Under the pieces are notes generated by a model. That model was given only the letters and a program-made list of their open reading frames with translations. It did not search any database and had not been told where the DNA came from. Positions 26,201-35,476 of a DNA stretch of 64,000 nt are shown piece by piece; the stretch's first letter is position 1; every line of letters begins with the position of its first letter. The DNA is from Mangrovibacterium diazotrophicum (GTDB lineage: Bacteria; Bacteroidota; Bacteroidia; Bacteroidales; Prolixibacteraceae): contig NZ_RAPN01000001.1 in NCBI RefSeq assembly GCF_003610535.1, positions 1,661,320-1,725,319 on the forward strand. Reading direction: 5' to 3'. The position numbers and the translations under genes were made by a program.

Positions 26201-27745
26201 TTAGTTTAATACTTGGTAGTACGGATTTTGCACGAGCTTCCTGTTGTTCTCAATCTCACTCGTTTCAATCGGCAAGTAGAGCGCATCGTCATTGTTTAAT
26301 ACTGATCTAATCCATGCAGGGTTAGCTGTATTGTTGTAGTCAACAACCATGTTTACCAGGAATTTATCGCGGTAGGCGAAACCATCGCGTTTTCCTAAAC
26401 GAAGCAAGTCGTACCAACGCTTACCTTCAGCCGCCAGTTCCATATTGCGTTCGTGTAAAACAAGCTCCAACATATCTGCTTCGCTTAGTTCTTCCAGAAC
26501 AGGCTCCAAAGCCGGAAGATTCGAACGGGTGCGGATGGTATTAATCAGGTCAATTGCCGTTTGCCAGCTTTGAGTACCAACTGAAATCAGTGCTTCTGCT
26601 TTCATCAGCATCACGTCGGCCATACGGTAAACAATAAAGTTAGGGTCCTGCTCTGTGCTCGAGGCTCTCACCTGGTCCTGCAAACCAATACCCGAATATT
26701 TCCAAACATAGCCTGTTGTCGCTTTTTGGTAGTTAGTCACAACCACATCGGTTACATAGCCACCATACATGGTACGAACAGCATCGTTTGTTCCGGTCAA
26801 GTCGGTTTCTTCAATCCAGTCCATCAACATTTGATCGGTGTATTGGAATATGTTACCCGATTTTCCAAACATTGTTGCCAAACTGTTCGATTGGCTGTAG
26901 GTTGACTGGTCCCAATTGATTTCGAAAATTGAACCGTTGCTGTTGCCCGGATAATAAAGTTCGTACCATTTGGTTGGGTCTGTCACGAATACAGGACGGA
27001 AAGAAGAAGTCGCATCGATGATCTCATTACAGTGCATCACTGCCGTTTCATATTCTTCGTTCCACAAACAAACATCGGCCATTAAAGCATGCAATGCCCA
27101 TTTGGTTGCGCGTCCTTTGGTTGCCCAATCTTCTTCGAATTTCTCTTTTGCTGCACCGGTTGCCAAAGCTGTCGAGATATCTTCTTTTATCTGAGCAATA
27201 ATTTCCGCTTCTGTTGACTTTTCTTTTTCGTAGCTGATTTTGTCCGTTTCATAAGGCTCAGTAATCAGCGGAGCATCACGCCAGTTGCGAACGATATAGA
27301 AATAACTTAGAGCTCTCAGGAAATAGGCTTCAGTTAAATAAGAGTTCATCACTGCTTCGTCGAAGGTCGCATCGCGTTGCAGAACCGTTTCTGCATTTGC
27401 GATAACCGAGTTCGACATGTTGATGACTTTATACAACGGAGCCCAGGTACACATGTAGGTGTCATCGGCAGTAACCTGGAATGTTTGTAAATCCCCTCCG
27501 CTCACATTACCTCCAACGGTCGTGTAAATGCCTGCTCCCCGAAGCTCCCCCCAACGAACGAGGTAAGGAACAGCATCGCGTAAATAAACGTATCCTGCAG
27601 CCAATACAGACTCCACTTCTTCCTTGGAGGTCCAGTATTCATCGCTTACCTGTTCGTTTTCAGGCAGCACCGTCAGCCAATCGTTACATGCCGTAAACTG
27701 AAAGGCCAGGATTGCTATCAATAATAGGTATTTAATCTTTTTCAT
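26201..27745 (-). CDS. SusD/RagB-family lipoprotein (first pair of the fasciclin array)
   Basis: This 514-residue lipoprotein has lipobox FQFTAC and mature C-NDWLTVLPENEQVSDEYW, the classic SusD N-terminus. The body has YLTEAYFLRALSYFYIVRNWRDAPLITEPYE (the conserved R/Y-rich helix pair) and the C-terminal motif LELVLHERNMELAAEGKRWYDLLRLGK that defines the SusD/RagB family. It lies 16 bp after its SusC and 15 bp before fasciclin gene B. It is expected to form the lid of the SusC at 27762. The ligand cannot be inferred because no carbohydrate-active enzyme is linked. Confidence 0.9.
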   Translation of the reverse strand: MKKIKYLLLIAILAFQFTACNDWLTVLPENEQVSDEYWTSKEEVESVLAAGYVYLRDAVPYLVRWGELRGAGIYTTVGGNVSGGDLQTFQVTADDTYMCTWAPLYKVINMSNSVIANAETVLQRDATFDEAVMNSYLTEAYFLRALSYFYIVRNWRDAPLITEPYETDKISYEKEKSTEAEIIAQIKEDISTALATGAAKEKFEEDWATKGRATKWALHALMADVCLWNEEYETAVMHCNEIIDATSSFRPVFVTDPTKWYELYYPGNSNGSIFEINWDQSTYSQSNSLATMFGKSGNIFQYTDQMLMDWIEETDLTGTNDAVRTMYGGYVTDVVVTNYQKATTGYVWKYSGIGLQDQVRASSTEQDPNFIVYRMADVMLMKAEALISVGTQSWQTAIDLINTIRTRSNLPALEPVLEELSEADMLELVLHERNMELAAEGKRWYDLLRLGKRDGFAYRDKFLVNMVVDYNNTANPAWIRSVLNNDDALYLPIETSEIENNRKLVQNPYYQVLN

Positions 27746-27761
27746 AAATTCGAATCCTCCT

Positions 27762-30700
27762 TTAGAAGTTAATATTCACACCAAGTGCAAAACGTCTTGA
27801 AATTGGTGTACTGGACTCATCTTTAACCAAGGCATTTGTCGCGCTTGGCATTTTCACCTCCGGATCCTGTCCTGCATATTTTGTCCACGTAAACAAGTCG
27901 TAACCTGTTAAAAAGACATTCAACGACTGCATACCTAACTTCTGTACAAAATCGCGAGGCATGTTATAGCTCAATGAAAGTGTTTTCAGACGGATGAAAG
28001 AAGCATCTTCAACAAAGCGATCTGATCCAAGATAGTTGTACCCGTAGTTGTAAAGTGCTCTCGGAATATCGGTCACGTCACCTTCACTTCTCCATCTTCT
28101 CAATGTTGCTGTACTTTGGTTGTCACGTCCGTACATTGATTCTGTATTCATTCGACCCTGGTTGATCACCTTTTGTCCGGCGCGACCGTGGAAGAATGTT
28201 GTTAAAGTCCATGATTTATATTTCACCTGGAAACCACCACCACCGGTGAATACCGGCATACTGTTACCCAGGTAAACGATATCGTATTGGTTGATCACAC
28301 CATCGTTGTTGGTGTCCTTGTATTTTGCATCACCAGGGAATGCCTGAAGCGTTCCGTTCTGCATAACGATCGGGTCACCGTCCACATCATTCATAATATT
28401 TCCGGCAGCATCGCGGGCATAAGTCTCAGCTACGTTTTGGTAAACACCTTCGTACTTATAACCATAGAACGAGCCCACCGGCACACCAGTCTCCAGGCGT
28501 TGTGCATAGTTGCCATTACCGAATGTGTAGCTTTCCTGAGTCAGGTTGTCGGGTAAAGCGACAATTTTGTTGACGTTACGGTTAATGTTTGCATTGACTG
28601 TGATACGCCAATCTCTGTTTTTGTAGATTTCGTAATCACCACGTAATTCAATCCCTGTGTTTGTAATTTCACCCGAGTTATACCAGGCAATTGTCGTGAA
28701 ACCAGTCGAAGCCGGAACACTCACATTCTTCTGCAACAAATCGTTTGTCTTTTTATTATACCAGTCGAACGTGAACTTGAATTTGTTCTCCATAAAAATA
28801 AAGTCCGCACCAAAGTCGAGTTCTTTCGAAGTTTCCCACTTCAGGTTATCCAATTGAATTTTGATTGGAGCAATTGCTGCCATATCCATGTAGTTTTCAT
28901 CCAAAGCCTGGAACGAACCAATATAAGGAGACGCGCCACTCGGTGAACGACCGGACACACCATAACTTACACGGATCTTTGCCTGATCAACCCAACCAAG
29001 GTTTTTGATAAAGTCTTCTTCCTGAGCTTGCCAAGCCAAACCAACCGCGGGGAAAGCGCCCCAACGTTCTGATTTGCCTAAGCTGGAGTTACCTTCGAAG
29101 TTAACTGTTGCGTTAACCATATAACGCTCCATAAAAGTGTAGTGAGCATTCGCAATACCAGACATCGAACGGGTTTCTGATGTACCCGAGCCTTCATCGG
29201 TTACCGTACCTCCGGTTGTCGGATCGGCCAAGCCAGCAGAGGCAGCACCTGAAATCTGGCTGTAGTAACTTGATCCCTGAGCTTGTTCGGTACGGAACAG
29301 TCCCATCGCCACCAGGTTATGTTTCTCGCTCCAATTTTTACGATACAATAATTTATTCTCTGTAATCAGGTTGAAGCCATCCGAAACGGCATCAGAACTG
29401 CGGTTTGCATAAGCGCTTACACCGGTAACACCGGTAGCAACCTGTGGCAGGAATTTTTCGTTCCGGTTCGAGCTCAACTTCATACTGGTGTAGCCAGTAT
29501 AGGTCAGTTCCGGAGTGATATAGTAGTTCAAACGGAAAGTAATCCGGTTTTCCCGAATAGATGAAGTATTGTAACCTTCATTTACCAAAGCTACCGGGTT
29601 ATAATTCTTTTGTCCGGTAAAGGCCCCCTGGAATTCGTCGGAGTTTTGACGAGAGAAATATTCATCGGTACGCTCACCGTCTTCGCCAATCCAGTACGGA
29701 CTCTTGTTCGGCATTTTAGCCATTGCCTCAGAACGGGCGTTACGCCAGCTGCTGCTACCGCTATCGTAGTTCGAGTTTTTCTCTGTTTGCGTAAAACTGT
29801 AATCAACGTCAACACGCAATTTTTGCGAGAAGTTGTAGTTGATACTCAACAGTGATGTAAAACGATCGAGCGAAGTACCAATCGTTGTACCCTGGTCATT
29901 CAGGTAACCAACTGAGAAACGATAGATCGCTTTATCACCACCACCCGACATAGAGAAGTTATTGTCGGAAACAATAGAGGTGCGAACGATTTCGTCTAAC
30001 CAGTCCGTATTTTGATTGTACTCGTCGAAATAACGCCAGTTTGGACTGTAGTTAATTTCAGGTGTATCGTAAAGCAGCTGTACCAAATCCTGCGAATTTG
30101 CTAACCCCTTTGCATTTGCTGCGTTCCAGATCGCGTCCTGCATCAACGCTACATATTCGTTACCATCCAAAAGTGGAATTGGTTCCGGCTCGAATCGGGT
30201 TGTTAATTTTGAAGAGAACGTAAAGCGGGTTTTTCCTTTCGATCCTTTTTTAGTCGTGATCATCAAAACCCCGTTACCCCCTTTAGTACCCCAAATAGCG
30301 GTTGCCGCAGCATCTTTCAATACTTCGATTGATTCGATGTCTGTTGGTGCAATGTTGATCAACTGACCAAAGTCTTCAGCATTGGCGGTTGCAAAGTTAA
30401 AGTCGTCGCTAATGGTCGTGCTGTAAGGAATACCATCGATAACGATCAGTGGGTCGGCAGAAGCGTTCAAGGTACTCGTACCACGAATACGGATTGAACT
30501 TTTCGCACCCGGGTCACCACCCGAAATGATATCCACACCACCAAGCTGACCTTGAAGTGCTTCTTCCAGTGAAGTAACAGGCGAAACAGACATGATCTCA
30601 TCCATATCAACACGTTGAGTTGCTGCGGTCTGTTGTTTTTCAGTGATACCGGTAACACGGTCAACGTGCCGGCCTTGTACCACAACTTCAGTCACAACTT

Positions 30701-31028
30701 TGTCTTCCGATTCCAGGACCACGTCAATCGTTGGCTGACCGGTGTAAGGAATCTTCTTACTTTTTAAACCAATGAATGAGAAGATGATATTGAGTCCTTC
30801 TTCGTTGGCAGGAACCCGGAAATTATATTCGCCATTGGGGCCCGTTGCCACACCGGTTAAGAAACGGTTTTGGTTGTTGGCAACAACCACGTTCGCCCCG
30901 GGTATAGGTTGCTTTTCTCCGTTTACCATTTCAAAAACCCGACCGGACAGAACCTTCGTATTCTGTGCCTGAAGCATTCCTGAAAACAGGAGTATAAAGA
31001 CGATTATTAAATATTTTATTTTATTCAT
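27762..31028 (-). CDS. SusC/RagA TonB-dependent transporter (first pair of the fasciclin array)
   Basis: This 1088-residue protein has a signal peptide ending near MLQAQ. A carboxypeptidase-like regulatory domain (SGRVFEMVNGEKQPIPGANVVV) occupies about residues 25-110. The plug has EEALQGQLGGVDIISGGDPG, SIRIRGTSTLNASADPLIVIDG and IESIEVLKDAAATAIWG. The large barrel ends RRFALGVNINF with terminal Phe. It lacks an STN domain, so signalling through a FecR partner is not expected. It pairs with the SusD starting 16 bp downstream. The promoter-proximal fasciclin gene ends 108 bp upstream, the largest gap in the array, which could hold an internal promoter or processing site. Confidence 0.92.
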   Translation of the reverse strand: MNKIKYLIIVFILLFSGMLQAQNTKVLSGRVFEMVNGEKQPIPGANVVVANNQNRFLTGVATGPNGEYNFRVPANEEGLNIIFSFIGLKSKKIPYTGQPTIDVVLESEDKVVTEVVVQGRHVDRVTGITEKQQTAATQRVDMDEIMSVSPVTSLEEALQGQLGGVDIISGGDPGAKSSIRIRGTSTLNASADPLIVIDGIPYSTTISDDFNFATANAEDFGQLINIAPTDIESIEVLKDAAATAIWGTKGGNGVLMITTKKGSKGKTRFTFSSKLTTRFEPEPIPLLDGNEYVALMQDAIWNAANAKGLANSQDLVQLLYDTPEINYSPNWRYFDEYNQNTDWLDEIVRTSIVSDNNFSMSGGGDKAIYRFSVGYLNDQGTTIGTSLDRFTSLLSINYNFSQKLRVDVDYSFTQTEKNSNYDSGSSSWRNARSEAMAKMPNKSPYWIGEDGERTDEYFSRQNSDEFQGAFTGQKNYNPVALVNEGYNTSSIRENRITFRLNYYITPELTYTGYTSMKLSSNRNEKFLPQVATGVTGVSAYANRSSDAVSDGFNLITENKLLYRKNWSEKHNLVAMGLFRTEQAQGSSYYSQISGAASAGLADPTTGGTVTDEGSGTSETRSMSGIANAHYTFMERYMVNATVNFEGNSSLGKSERWGAFPAVGLAWQAQEEDFIKNLGWVDQAKIRVSYGVSGRSPSGASPYIGSFQALDENYMDMAAIAPIKIQLDNLKWETSKELDFGADFIFMENKFKFTFDWYNKKTNDLLQKNVSVPASTGFTTIAWYNSGEITNTGIELRGDYEIYKNRDWRITVNANINRNVNKIVALPDNLTQESYTFGNGNYAQRLETGVPVGSFYGYKYEGVYQNVAETYARDAAGNIMNDVDGDPIVMQNGTLQAFPGDAKYKDTNNDGVINQYDIVYLGNSMPVFTGGGGFQVKYKSWTLTTFFHGRAGQKVINQGRMNTESMYGRDNQSTATLRRWRSEGDVTDIPRALYNYGYNYLGSDRFVEDASFIRLKTLSLSYNMPRDFVQKLGMQSLNVFLTGYDLFTWTKYAGQDPEVKMPSATNALVKDESSTPISRRFALGVNINF

Positions 31029-31136
31029 AGTGAATCGGTTTCATGAGAAATACTAATTTTTCTTACAGTAGCTAAATCATTCAACGACCGAGTGATTTTT
31101 GCTTTGAATGTTAAATCCTTCATCGTTTAACAAGCC

Positions 31137-33407
31137 TTAAAGTACCCCGTTGATATAGTGTACCCCACCATCACTATAGGAAAATGGGAAATAATCGAAG
31201 TCAGGAACTACATCTACACTCGTTCCGGTACCATAGCTTGCATCATTCAATTGTACACTCAATTTTGATCCGTTATCAGTGATTGTCAACGTAGAGGCAA
31301 TATTTCCGCCTGACAGGTAGGATCTGATTGTTGAATAATTCCCGTTTACACCTGATCCTAGATAAGGATAAGTTGTAAGACCGTTGTATTCTGCAGGCAC
31401 AAAATAGCATCTCAAGTAAGCCGCCAACGCATCCGCGTCAGTCAGCCCGCCAGCTGTATCTACACCTGGAATTTTACCTGCTGCAATGGCTGCGTCAAGC
31501 GCATCATTAGTTGGTACAAACACCATAAAATGCGCCTCGTCAGCACGAACAACATCCAGAAAATCAATTGTTCCTGCAGATGAATTTACAACACCGGCAG
31601 TCCGCAACAGCTGAGAAAACTTCTGATACGGATAGGTAGCATCTGAAGTAATCGCCAAACGATATTCAGCAGAGGCTGTAGAAAGGACTGGTCTGAAAAT
31701 TTCGGGGCTGTCGTAGGTATAAGCCTTACCGTTACTCCAAGGCAAACCGTTGTAACTTGTTTCAGTTAAGTCGTAGAACTCAACTGTGCTGCTTGGATTT
31801 TCAAAATAGCTATTGAATAAGACGCTCGTTGTAATTTGACCATCTTTCAGATACCAGTATGAATAAGGGATATTGGTGCGAAGCACTTGTGTACCACTTG
31901 TTGATATTGTTTTATTTCCAGTCACCGTGTGCAGGTTAACAGTCTCGGTCATAGCTGAATTGCTCATCGACGCATAATCGCCATCGTCAGACGACCACAG
32001 CTCGCCATCTACAACTCCCATTCCACCTTCTGTCATTTGCGCGTTGCTTGGAATCAAAAGTGTGAAACTGGATTCATCGCTCGACAAACCAACCAACAAA
32101 CTGGTTGCATCAAGCATATACAGATACCACGAAAGATCCTTATTCTGGAAAGCCGGACCGGTTACTGATTTGTACATATCCGGTGGAGTTAACTCTTCCA
32201 AACCGTAGAAAACACCGTTTTGACAAACCACGCGGTTTTCGGCGGGTACTGCGTCAACATCGAAATAAATTGTTGTATTGTAACTATTCACAACTTCGCC
32301 GCCTTTAATCTCTTCAGGGAAAACAATAGACGAACCGTAAAAAGTGTTTCTGATTAAGTAGCGCATCGCGATGCTATTAACTGAATCCAGATTTGCATAT
32401 CCTCCCGGAGCCCAGTACTCGTCAAAAAATTGGTCAAAGGCTGTATTTGAAGGTGCAAACGTACTGAAAGCCAAGCTCGAATTTGTGTAAATATTCCGAT
32501 AGTTCGAAGACGGCCATTCCAATGCAATGGAAGCCAAAGGCAATTCGTGCAGGTGAAGATACAAATCGGTGCCATTACCAAAGTCAACGGTTAATTGGTC
32601 ATCGTATTCGTAATAATCGTAATTGTCGTACAATTTCAAATAGGTTGAATAATCTGAACGACTTTTCAACTCGTTATAAATTGTATTCAATGGTTCAACG
32701 ACACGATCAACCATATATAGATAACCGTTACCGGTAATCACCTCATACTCATCGACTGACGCATTCGAAACATTAAAGCCCTGATCTCCAGTCCAGGTAG
32801 AACCGGAGTAGAAATACTCGTAGTTGTATTTTGCGTCAATACCTTTCGTATCAAACATCCGATACGAGAATACCGGCAACATCGCTTCAGCGTGATATAC
32901 TGTCACTTCATTACCAGCTGTATCAATTTCCAAGGTGGGTGCTTCGTAACTGCGTGTACGGAATTTGTAGTACAATCCTGCTCCTACGTTCTTTTCATCT
33001 TCTGTAGCATCGTCACCCTGACCTGGTCGGAAGTTCACCAATTTGTCTTCAGTGTAAGAATAATACATGATGTGGAAACCAATGAGTTTTTGCAGTTCTG
33101 CAACTGTAAAATCTGCAATGGAACCTTTACCAGCTTTTGTCAGGTAAGTGGCGAAGGCTTCATCGTTTGGAGCCATAACGGTCACCAAACTTTTACCTTC
33201 TAAAATGGGTTTAAAACCGGCTAGTTCGGCGCCTTCAAGAAAAATAGAATAATCTCCCTGGCCTTCCAGTACCTCCCAGGCACTACCTTTTAACCAGTCA
33301 GGAGACTCATAATGCTTATCCATTTCATTTTCGCAAGAAAACAAAACCAGCATAAGCATTAAAACGCCCAGAATCTTTGTTAAACTTTTTGTTCTTTTCA
33401 TAAGCAT
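31137..33407 (-). CDS. Multi-domain fasciclin (FAS1) lipoprotein A
   Basis: The protein has 756 residues; the second ATG two codons in (MKRTKSLTKILGVLML) may be the true start. Lipobox VLFSC is followed by ENEMDKHYESPDW. Four FAS1-like units can be traced: YSIFLEGAELAGF with TVMAPNDEAFATYL (about 50-135); YSTYLKLYDNY with STFAPSNTAFDQFF (about 245-365); a weak one with FTLLIPSNAQM (about 420-520); and FSQLLRTAGVV with FMVFVPTNDALDAAI (about 600-740). The TxFxPxNxA core is clear in units 1, 2 and 4. It is the first gene of the array and the largest of its three fasciclin proteins. Surface-exposed adhesion or ligand capture is plausible but unproven. Confidence 0.85.
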   Translation of the reverse strand: MLMKRTKSLTKILGVLMLMLVLFSCENEMDKHYESPDWLKGSAWEVLEGQGDYSIFLEGAELAGFKPILEGKSLVTVMAPNDEAFATYLTKAGKGSIADFTVAELQKLIGFHIMYYSYTEDKLVNFRPGQGDDATEDEKNVGAGLYYKFRTRSYEAPTLEIDTAGNEVTVYHAEAMLPVFSYRMFDTKGIDAKYNYEYFYSGSTWTGDQGFNVSNASVDEYEVITGNGYLYMVDRVVEPLNTIYNELKSRSDYSTYLKLYDNYDYYEYDDQLTVDFGNGTDLYLHLHELPLASIALEWPSSNYRNIYTNSSLAFSTFAPSNTAFDQFFDEYWAPGGYANLDSVNSIAMRYLIRNTFYGSSIVFPEEIKGGEVVNSYNTTIYFDVDAVPAENRVVCQNGVFYGLEELTPPDMYKSVTGPAFQNKDLSWYLYMLDATSLLVGLSSDESSFTLLIPSNAQMTEGGMGVVDGELWSSDDGDYASMSNSAMTETVNLHTVTGNKTISTSGTQVLRTNIPYSYWYLKDGQITTSVLFNSYFENPSSTVEFYDLTETSYNGLPWSNGKAYTYDSPEIFRPVLSTASAEYRLAITSDATYPYQKFSQLLRTAGVVNSSAGTIDFLDVVRADEAHFMVFVPTNDALDAAIAAGKIPGVDTAGGLTDADALAAYLRCYFVPAEYNGLTTYPYLGSGVNGNYSTIRSYLSGGNIASTLTITDNGSKLSVQLNDASYGTGTSVDVVPDFDYFPFSYSDGGVHYINGVL

Positions 33408-34250
33408 TTAATAGTTAGATCAGCATAGCTATAATTTTTGATTTGGTCCTGATTCAGAAACCAAAGGCTGAAAAGGGAAGCAAACTTGAATTTTTATCAA
33501 ATGCAGGCGCGTTCGAAAGAATCGGGAATAATACCAAAGTTGACCCAAACTCTTGAACCAAAACGGAGTCCGGATTCAGAAGTAAGGCACAACGGATTAG
33601 TCGGTCAAATCAAAAAAACTGATTAAACGAAAAATCGCAGCAAAGCACGCCTGTATTTCAACAAAACAAGCTGGCTAAACTTTCAACTCTGGATTACTTA
33701 TTTCAATTGAGGTAATTCGGGAAACTGAATTGTTCCCAAAACATTCCGACAGAAGGGAATGCTTTCCGATGTCAGGTAACACCGGACGGTAATTCCGAAT
33801 ACACGGAACTCCGCTTTTAAACAGGTTTTTCATAGTAGTAGTGTAGTAGTTATTATTAATATATCTAAAGTAATATCTCGCAAAAATCAACGAAAACTCA
33901 CTTCGTATATACATGTTGATTTTCGAACTTCTGCCGGTTTAAAGCATTCTGTCTTTCAATCAACATCGTCAAAATCGCTTTCAATAAGCTTTTCCGACGG
34001 TAGTTTAGTTCTCTGCGAATATCATCAATCAATTTTATAAAAGCAAATTAAAAATCACGGAATTACCTCAAAAATTCGTGCAACGAAAAAAAATAAAATC
34101 ATAAAATACTACATAACAATACTTTAACAGAATTGAATTTATTTGAGTAAAAAGTACATTTATTTTCGAGCTTAATTTCAAAATCCGGTGTGTGCGCCAA
34201 GCAGTCGAACAAATTTTGGGTCCAATCCTGTTTATCAGGATCAATGTTTT
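33408..34250. other. Divergent intergenic region with one possible small ORF
   Basis: About 840 bp separate the fasciclin array (minus) from the YkgJ-type gene (plus). Apart from the short ORF at 33675-33833 I see no gene. A GTA/AGT-rich run lies at 33833-33853. A CAAAGTTG at 33535-33542, one base off the reversed -7 consensus, could belong to the array promoter. The rest is AT-rich with no recognised RNA. Confidence 0.4.
33675..33833 (-). CDS. Possible 52-residue small protein, function unknown
   Basis: An ORF on the same strand as the fasciclin array, ending 268 bp before its first start codon. It starts at the ATG read from 33833-33831, after an ACTACT-rich leader. The product begins MKNLFKSGVPCIRNYRPVLP and continues DIGKHSLLSECFG and ITSIEISNPELKV. 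It has two cysteines, no signal peptide and no membrane segment. Residue composition is balanced and looks more like a real protein than like a random frame, but no family is recognised. It could be a leader peptide or a small regulator of the array, or a chance frame. Confidence 0.3.
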   Translation of the reverse strand: MKNLFKSGVPCIRNYRPVLPDIGKHSLLSECFGNNSVSRITSIEISNPELKV

Positions 34251-34258
34251 ATTTTTGC
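34251..34258 (+). promoter_or_regulatory. Putative -7 box of the YkgJ-type gene
   Basis: TATTTTTG is an exact TAnnTTTG match, 16 nt before the ATG at 34275. Its position inside the longer frame that opens at 34188 argues that translation starts at 34275. Confidence 0.55.
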
Positions 34259-34274
34259 CTCAAAATATTTCAAT

Positions 34275-34934
34275 ATGGCTCCGGGCAATTTATCAGAACA
34301 CGAAAAGTTATTTTTCGAAGATGGTTACCGTTTAGGTAAAGAAGCGGCAAAACACACCAAAAACGAACCGATGTTTTTGGCCTACATATCCGAAATGTAC
34401 CAAGCAATCGACGGGCTGATTGACTCGATCCTTGCCATGGCCAGGAAACAAAACATATCGGTTGACTGCAAAAAAGGATGTGAATTTTGTTGCCACCAGG
34501 CTGTATACGCCAATTCGTATGAGTTGCATTACCTGGGAAATTTCATCAAGAGCAATTTTACCAACGAGCAGAAAGACGAGGCTCAGCAGAAAGCTGAAAA
34601 GAAAAATCAAAAAACGTCGCCACTTTCACAAGAACAGGTTTTAAAATACAAAAGCCCCTGCCCCTTGTTGGAGAAAGGTGCTTGCTCGGCCTACGCTGCC
34701 CGGCCAATGGCCTGCCGTATTTATTTATCGATGAAGTTGAGCAGTTGTGTTGAATTTTATAAAAACCCGGATAACCCGAATAATTTCCCGCAATTACTGG
34801 ATTTCCCGCTAACCGCCGGACGCATGATGAACGAAGGCTTTACGGCGGCGTTGAGAGAGGCCGGAACGGAAACAGCTGAATTCAGGCTGGAGGAAGGATT
34901 GGAATCGGTATTGAAATACGGCGCGAAACTTTAA
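34275..34934 (+). CDS. YkgJ-family cysteine-cluster protein
   Basis: The 219-residue protein starts at MAPGNLSEHEKLFFEDG. An in-frame ATG at 34188 would add 29 residues that precede the likely -7 box, so I reject it. Two cysteine groups, CKKGCEFCCHQ and PCPLLEKGACSAYAARPMAC, form the zinc/iron-chelating pattern of YkgJ (UPF0153) proteins. The metal and function are not established for the family. It is soluble, with no signal. Its stop codon overlaps that of the convergent gene at 34931 by 4 bp. Apparently monocistronic. Confidence 0.8.
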   Translation: MAPGNLSEHEKLFFEDGYRLGKEAAKHTKNEPMFLAYISEMYQAIDGLIDSILAMARKQNISVDCKKGCEFCCHQAVYANSYELHYLGNFIKSNFTNEQKDEAQQKAEKKNQKTSPLSQEQVLKYKSPCPLLEKGACSAYAARPMACRIYLSMKLSSCVEFYKNPDNPNNFPQLLDFPLTAGRMMNEGFTAALREAGTETAEFRLEEGLESVLKYGAKL

Positions 34935-35353
34935 TACTTCATTTTAACTTCCAAAGCGACGATTTTATCCCGGCGCATCATAGAATAATTGGAGCTTTGT
35001 TTGTCGACATATTTGAGCAAACACAACGCTTTTTCGTAATAAAGTTCTTTTCGAAGTAAGGTTTGGTGCTCCAAGGCATGGTCTCCCAGAACATGGAATA
35101 CTTCTGCCAGCTTTTCATAGTGATCTTCGGCCAGCAAATTTTCCTCCATCAGCCCAATAAAAGCCGCATCATCCATGAAAAGCAGGTCTTCCAATTCCCA
35201 TCCAAATTGTACCACCAAAGCATCTTTTGCTTCCGCCAGTAACAGATCACCTTCTTCCTGTTCCTGCTCCATGTTACGCAGACGCCCCAACAGTTTCGCG
35301 ATAAACAGACCCAATTCGTTGATCTGGTCCATCAAATAATCCCTTCTTTCCAT
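34931..35353 (-). CDS. Small helical protein, possibly DUF6483
   Basis: The protein has 140 residues from MERRDYLMDQINELGLFIAKLLGRL; an upstream in-frame ATG at 35419 would add 22 residues, and I prefer the shorter form because family N-termini usually begin like this. It is almost entirely helical and acidic, with a TPR-like C-terminal half (LAEVFHVLGDHALEHQTLLRKELYYEKALCLLKYV). The N-terminal DYLMDQI-LG-FIAKLLG pattern suggests DUF6483, but I could not check this. No signal peptide and no catalytic motif. It converges on the YkgJ-type gene and diverges from the sigma factor gene. Confidence 0.6.
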   Translation of the reverse strand: MERRDYLMDQINELGLFIAKLLGRLRNMEQEQEEGDLLLAEAKDALVVQFGWELEDLLFMDDAAFIGLMEENLLAEDHYEKLAEVFHVLGDHALEHQTLLRKELYYEKALCLLKYVDKQSSNYSMMRRDKIVALEVKMKY

Positions 35354-35464
35354 ACCTTCTAAAATATTCCTAAAATTAGCTAAGATTTCATTAGAAAGAC
35401 TCAAAATACCCGAAATCACCCGTCAATTTAACGATTCGTCCTCCAAACAGACGTTTGTGATTGT

Positions 35465-35472
35465 TATATTTG
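35465..35472 (+). promoter_or_regulatory. -7 box of the ECF sigma gene, probable leaderless transcript
   Basis: TATATTTG matches TAnnTTTG exactly and ends only 4 nt before the ATG at 35477. Transcription starting about 7 nt after the box would begin at or next to the start codon. No strong -33 TTTG lies at 19 bp spacing. Confidence 0.55.
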
Positions 35473-35476
35473 CAGC

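Noticed and set aside
17952-33407. Reading the fasciclin array as a classical polysaccharide utilisation locus
   Set aside because: No glycoside hydrolase, lyase, esterase or glycan sensor lies inside or at the borders of the array, so a polysaccharide substrate cannot be claimed.
34188-34274. N-terminal extension of the YkgJ-type protein from the ATG at 34188
   Set aside because: An exact -7 promoter box lies at 34251-34258, inside the extension, and the added residues do not resemble the family.
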